Shown here: positions 6,554-8,353 of the stretch, piece by piece
Layout: each line of letters starts with the position of its first letter
Numbering within the stretch: the first letter of the stretch is position 1
Source of the DNA: Marinosulfonomonas sp.
GTDB lineage: Bacteria > Pseudomonadota > Alphaproteobacteria > Rhodobacterales > Rhodobacteraceae
Assembly: GCA_026989405.1 (NCBI GenBank)
Contig: JALSJL010000475.1
Coordinates: 1-8,353 of the forward strand
Reading direction: 5' to 3'
DNA length: 8,353 bases
Notes under the pieces: generated by a model
The model's input: the letters and a program-made list of their open reading frames with translations, nothing else
Databases searched by the model: none
What the model was told of the DNA's origin: nothing
Made by a program: the position numbers and the translations under genes

Positions 6554-6930
6554 GCGAGTTCGCCACCGCCCTGATCGTCCGGCCCGAGCCGGACGGGCGG
6601 TCATGGACCTTGATGGAGCCGCTGGTATACGAAACCGATTTCGCGACCATCGAGGTGCCGGCGGGCACCATGACCGATTTTGCTTCGACGCCACGCCTTC
6701 TCTGGCCAATCTTCCCGCCGTTCGGTCGCTACAACCGCGCCGCCGTCATCCATGACTATCTCTATCGCAACGGGCTCGCCACTCGCGCCCGCGCCGATGC
6801 GATATTCCTGGAAGCCATGAAGGCAACCGGCGTTGCCACGTGGCGGCGCGTGTTCATGTACCTGGCCGTGCGGGCGTTCGGCTGGCGGGCATATCGAGGG
6901 AAACTACAAAAGCAAGCAGCAAATTTGTAG
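6550..6930 (+). CDS. DUF1353 family phage protein
   Basis: This is a 126-aa member of the DUF1353 family, which is common in phages and has no settled function. GTG 6550 overlaps the lipoprotein stop as GTGA (6550-6553), and no Shine-Dalgarno is evident, so translation is probably coupled. Family hallmarks are VPAGTMTDFASTPRLLW (36-52), PPFGRYNRAAVIHDYLY (56-72) and the helix ADAIFLEAM (82-90) before VFMYLAVRAFGWRAYRG (101-117). The conserved His68, Asp69 and Asp83 positions look like a metal or catalytic cluster, but that is inference. It is the last gene of the + strand block. Its TAG lies in the right arm of an inverted repeat. The codons after TAG stay open to TGA 7039. Confidence 0.88.
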   Translation: MSEFATALIVRPEPDGRSWTLMEPLVYETDFATIEVPAGTMTDFASTPRLLWPIFPPFGRYNRAAVIHDYLYRNGLATRARADAIFLEAMKATGVATWRRVFMYLAVRAFGWRAYRGKLQKQAANL

Positions 6931-6936
6931 TTCCCC
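6898..6936. repeat. Inverted repeat around the DUF1353 stop codon
   Basis: The arms at 6898-6910 and 6924-6936 are reverse complements over 12 of 13 positions. The core AACTACAAA / TTTGTAGTT pairs perfectly, and the mismatch is at 6901/6933. The 13-nt spacer lies between. The gene's TAG (6928-6930) is inside the right arm, and five Ts follow at 6941-6945. It could be a 3'-end stabilising hairpin, a weak terminator or a protein-binding site. The gap before the T run makes it a poor classical terminator. Confidence 0.55.
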
Positions 6937-7037
6937 GCGATTTTTGCTATATCCCCAATCTCGTTATCCGCCCCGGCAACGGCCCTGGTCTTGGTCGCTC
7001 TGTTCGGGGCTGCCGCGGCCCCAGTAGAGATAATCCG

Positions 7038-7066
7038 TTGACGGTGGTTTAGAAAACCGCGAGAAT
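7038..7066 (+). promoter_or_regulatory. Candidate sigma-70-type promoter with palindrome in the spacer
   Basis: TTGACG (7038-7043) and GAGAAT (7061-7066) are separated by 17 bp and match the consensus at 5 of 6 and 4 of 6 positions. The spacer contains the small palindrome GGTTT-AGA-AAACC (7046-7058), which could be an operator. The predicted start lies near 7073, just before GTG 7078. This is consensus matching only. Confidence 0.3.
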
Positions 7067-7125
7067 CGACACCCAGAGTGTCAACCAATCCGCAGATCGT
7101 TGATGCGATCGTGAAGGCGCTGGGG

Positions 7126-7154
7126 TTGTGAACGTGCGGTAGGTGTGATATAAA
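7126..7154 (+). promoter_or_regulatory. Extended -10 promoter for the candidate small RNA
   Basis: TTGTGA (7126-7131, 4 of 6) and TATAAA (7149-7154, 5 of 6) are 17 bp apart. TG at 7146-7147 gives an extended -10. The predicted transcription start is near G7161. No open reading frame with a ribosome binding site follows before the terminator ending at 7294, which points to a non-coding transcript. Confidence 0.5.
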
Positions 7155-7160
7155 GTTGCG

Positions 7161-7294
7161 GTCTCCTCTAGTATGGGTTCTGCATTAGGTCGTAGATGCT
7201 GCCACTGCCTAGTGCGTTCGATTTATGGCTGGTCGCTGCGTAGCGGGGTCCGGCCCTATCCACCGCCCGGGCCGCAATGGCCCGGGCTTTTTTT
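7161..7294 (+). ncRNA. Candidate structured small RNA, about 134 nt
   Basis: This is the interval from the predicted start of the extended -10 promoter to the end of the intrinsic terminator. Two stem-loops fill it. SL1 pairs GCATTAGG (7182-7189) with CCTAGTGC (7208-7215) using one G-U pair, and an inner GTAG/CTGC helix (7192-7195, 7199-7202) closes an ATG loop. SL2 pairs GGCTGG (7227-7232) with CCGGCC (7250-7255), and inside it CGCT/AGCG (7234-7237, 7242-7245) closes a GCGT tetraloop. The terminator is the third hairpin. The reading frames crossing here run through the terminator and lack ribosome binding sites. It matches no RNA family I can name. Its transcript would be antisense to read-through of the minus-strand gene cluster. 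Both ends are predicted from consensus and folding by eye. Confidence 0.45.
7265..7294 (+). terminator. Strong Rho-independent terminator
   Basis: A perfect 9-bp GC-only stem, GCCCGGGCC (7265-7273) with GGCCCGGGC (7279-7287), encloses a GCAAT loop and is followed directly by seven Ts (7288-7294). The T run makes it directional for the + strand, so it ends the small-RNA unit and any read-through from the late genes. On the minus strand the A run precedes the hairpin, so it would not terminate the opposing genes in the classical way. Confidence 0.92.
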
Positions 7295-7335
7295 GTGTCT
7301 ATCCCCCAATATTGAACAGGTGCACGAGAGGCGTA

Positions 7336-7425
7336 TCAGTGGCGACAGCCTTCGGAGACCCGCGAGCAGCCTCTGATAGGGTTCCATGTGGCATCGCACC
7401 ATTCGATCTTGGTGGCGTCACTCAT
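7336..7425 (-). pseudogene. DUF5131 (phage Gp37/Gp68 family) N-terminal remnant
   Basis: The minus-strand ATG at 7425 opens 29 codons beginning MSDATKIEWCDATWNP and continuing IRGCSRVSEGCRH, then TGA. This is the distinctive N-terminus of DUF5131, whose members continue GC-x-x-CYAE for a few hundred residues. Here TGA stands where the third conserved cysteine codon (TGC) is expected. The next two codons (TAC GCC, Tyr-Ala) still match, and family resemblance then ends. The ATG overlaps the upstream gene's stop (ATGA, 7422-7425), so the remnant is still coupled to that gene. A nonsense change plus a deletion of the rest of the gene is the simplest reading. The remnant lies about 40 bp from the + strand terminator, marking a likely recombination junction. 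The fragment cannot hold the active site. Confidence 0.75.
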
Positions 7426-7643
7426 CGTTTTACGGACCCTACCCGGGATTTCCCAGTCTTAAAGGCGAGATAGATATAGAAGGTATTGACAACGAAGGCA
7501 TACGGGATTGTCACAACCAAAAGAGGAAGTCCAAGTAAGAAGAACGAAAGTCCATCAGCAATGTCGACGCCATCAGCAATTGCGGCACGCCAGTATGTAA
7601 AGGGCACTTTCCATGCCGGGCCTTTGAAATAATGGACTGTCAT
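7422..7643 (-). CDS. Small membrane protein of unknown function
   Basis: The protein has 73 aa from the ATG at 7643. A TTG at 7664 would add seven residues but overlaps the upstream gene. No good Shine-Dalgarno is visible for either start. Residues 1-28 are polar with aromatic residues (HYFKGPAWKVPFTYWR). Residues 31-62 form a long hydrophobic stretch (GLSFFLLGLPLLVVTIPY, then AFVVNTFYIYLAF), enough for one long or two short membrane spans. A basic tail ends KTGKSRVGSVKR. Base composition is notably AT-richer than its neighbours (26 GC of 60 in 7501-7560), suggesting separate acquisition. I recognise no family. The stop overlaps the start of the DUF5131 remnant, and the upstream gene ends 11 nt before its ATG. 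Confidence 0.6.
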   Translation of the reverse strand: MTVHYFKGPAWKVPFTYWRAAIADGVDIADGLSFFLLGLPLLVVTIPYAFVVNTFYIYLAFKTGKSRVGSVKR

Positions 7644-7654
7644 TGTGCTAGGTG

Positions 7655-8002
7655 CTAGCCCCAATACCCGGTGTCGCTTTCGCTAATTTTTCGGTCGACC
7701 CATTCGCGCCACTTTTTGGCGCGCCGTCTGTCGTCCCACTCCAGGGCAGCCACGGCGAGTGCAGCGACGATGACCATGCGGCGACGAAAATGGTTCATCT
7801 TGTGCCACTCTGTTGCGTTGGGCGGAGGGGCCGCCTTCGCGGCGTAGTGAGTGATCATGGAAATCCAGTCCCGGTCGCTGTGGGTATCGTCATGCGCCGG
7901 TCCGCCCCAAAGACGATCCTGCCGTTCGCGCTCCGAACGGAGCTTGTCAAAGATCAGATCAAGAGGCTGCTTCGCCGGTATCATGTGGTCATTGTCAGTC
8001 AT
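7655..8002 (-). CDS. Phage protein with RQDxxWG...HDD motif
   Basis: The protein has 115 aa from the ATG at 8002. GAGG (+ strand 8009-8012) lies 6 nt upstream of it, and the start overlaps the end of the preceding gene by 8 nt. Residues 24-56 carry the motif ERERQDRLWGGPAHDD, then DWISMITHYAAKA. Residues 71-91 are HFRRRMVIVAALAVAALEWDD, an alanine-rich helix. This ordered set (ERxRQDxxWG, HDD, DWxxxI, FRRRMVxVAALAVAALEW) recurs in small phage and prophage proteins. The helical layout with clustered Glu and Asp faintly recalls MazG-type nucleotide pyrophosphohydrolases, but that link is inference. The hydrophobic helix is probably a packing helix, not a membrane span, as charged residues flank it closely. 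Early expression is plausible for a minus-strand accessory gene. Confidence 0.75.
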   Translation of the reverse strand: MTDNDHMIPAKQPLDLIFDKLRSERERQDRLWGGPAHDDTHSDRDWISMITHYAAKAAPPPNATEWHKMNHFRRRMVIVAALAVAALEWDDRRRAKKWREWVDRKISESDTGYWG

Positions 8003-8342
8003 CGCACCCCTCACCCGAGTTGGCTCGCTCTGCCTCTTGACGGTCGCGGATCGGCGGGTGCTGGACGCGGTAACAGATGTGCGGGTTCCGGTTGTGCCCG
8101 ATCTCGACGACGACTTGTGAGCGCGCCCATGCATCCCAAAACTCTGTCGGAGCCTTCTTCGGCATTGGCTGCGCACCAACGCGATCAAGCACCGCGTAGG
8201 CGGCGAGCATCTCGCGCAAGGTGCTGTCGATCTTGTGCAGTGCGTCCTGCGCGGCAATGTCATGCTCAAGCATCTGCGCGGACCAAAGGTCGTTGATCTC
8301 GTGGATCAAGAGGACGCGGAGGGGCGTGGGTGTGTCATTCAT
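7995..8342 (-). CDS. Hypothetical protein, first visible gene of the minus-strand cluster
   Basis: The protein has 115 aa. The ATG at 8342 is preceded on the minus strand by GGAG at the very edge of the window (8350-8353) with a 7-nt spacer, which supports this start. Residues 1-55 are helical (LRVLLIHEINDLWSAQMLEHD, described in part, then LREMLAAYAVLDRV). Residues 63-75 (KAPTEFWDAWARS) and 88-101 (HICYRVQHPPIRDR) are more polar, and the tail is acidic (EGCDD). I recognise no family. It overlaps the next gene by 8 nt, so the two are probably co-translated. The promoter of the cluster must lie beyond the right edge. Confidence 0.65.
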   Translation of the reverse strand: MNDTPTPLRVLLIHEINDLWSAQMLEHDIAAQDALHKIDSTLREMLAAYAVLDRVGAQPMPKKAPTEFWDAWARSQVVVEIGHNRNPHICYRVQHPPIRDRQEAERANSGEGCDD

Positions 8343-8353
8343 CCCCGTGCTCC

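Larger units (their letters stand above)
6931..7160 (+). other. Non-coding stretch between the late genes and the candidate small RNA
   Basis: No convincing protein gene is seen on either strand. The stretch holds the right arm of the inverted repeat, a GC hairpin (GGGGC 7006-7010 with GCCCC 7018-7022) and two promoter-like sites. It also holds an 18-codon GTG-to-TGA frame (7078-7131: V-STNPQIVDAIVKALGL) that looks coding-like but lacks a ribosome binding site. In frame with the preceding DUF1353 gene, the codons after its TAG stay open to TGA 7039 and are hydrophobic (ATALVLVALFGAAAAPV). Confidence 0.5.

Noticed and set aside
6762..7088. Minus-strand frame of 108 codons crossing the DUF1353 gene end
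   Set aside because: It overlaps a clear DUF1353 gene and the inverted repeat, has no ribosome binding site and no family features.
7336..7338. TGA at the DUF5131 cysteine position as a selenocysteine codon
   Set aside because: Only two matching codons follow and family resemblance then ends, so there is no functional protein for a recoded TGA to make; no SECIS-like hairpin was evident.
7173..7473. Plus-strand frames starting at 7173 and 7225
   Set aside because: They cross the strong terminator at 7265-7294, lack Shine-Dalgarno sequences, and the translations look non-coding.
7652..8296. Plus-strand frame of 214 codons
   Set aside because: It is antisense to three minus-strand genes, one of which has clear conserved phage motifs; Arg/Cys-rich translation.
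1..8353. CRISPR array, insertion sequence, integrase or attachment site
   Set aside because: No regularly spaced repeats, transposase or recombinase motifs, or flanking direct repeats were seen in the window.

Overview
The window reads as the late end of a tailed-phage or prophage genome, most likely from an alphaproteobacterial (Rhizobiales-type) host. The evidence is GC-rich coding sequence, dense start/stop overlaps, and a run of phage families: a helical internal virion or ejection-type protein, a tail appendage protein with a YNANPPPDDG N-terminus, a GH108 endolysin, a tiny holin-like protein and a DUF1353 protein. The short-tailed (podovirus-like) affiliation is an inference from the internal virion protein. 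The host assignment is by style only, not by database match.

Region 1 (1-2724, + strand) is the virion module. It holds the 3' part of a large helical virion protein, truncated by the window edge, followed by a 412-aa tail appendage protein. By eye it is less GC-rich than what follows (30 of 60 bases in 541-600, against 40 of 60 in 4081-4140).

Region 2 (2738-6930, + strand) is a tightly packed accessory and lysis module. In order it holds a secreted chymotrypsin-fold serine protease with an unusual 5' end, a coiled-coil/one-TM protein, a calcineurin-like phosphoesterase with N-terminal DNA-binding-type segments, two small unknown proteins, the GH108 endolysin, a 55-aa holin-like protein, a lipoprotein and a DUF1353 protein. 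Most junctions are ATGA or GTGA overlaps, so translation is probably coupled.

Region 3 (6931-7335) has no convincing protein gene. It holds an inverted repeat around the last stop codon, two promoter-like sites, and an apparently complete small-RNA unit: an extended -10 promoter, about 134 nt with two stem-loops, and a strong intrinsic terminator.

Region 4 (7336-8353, - strand) is a convergent cluster: an unknown protein, a phage-type protein with an RQDxxWG...HDD motif, an AT-richer small membrane protein, and a 29-codon remnant of a DUF5131 (phage Gp37/Gp68) gene that stops at a conserved cysteine codon.

The two most distinctive features are as follows. First, the only well-placed start codon of the protease leads into TGA after four codons, unless ribosomes make a -1 shift on a canonical CCCTTTT slippery heptamer. 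Second, there is an orphan structured RNA unit at the convergent junction.
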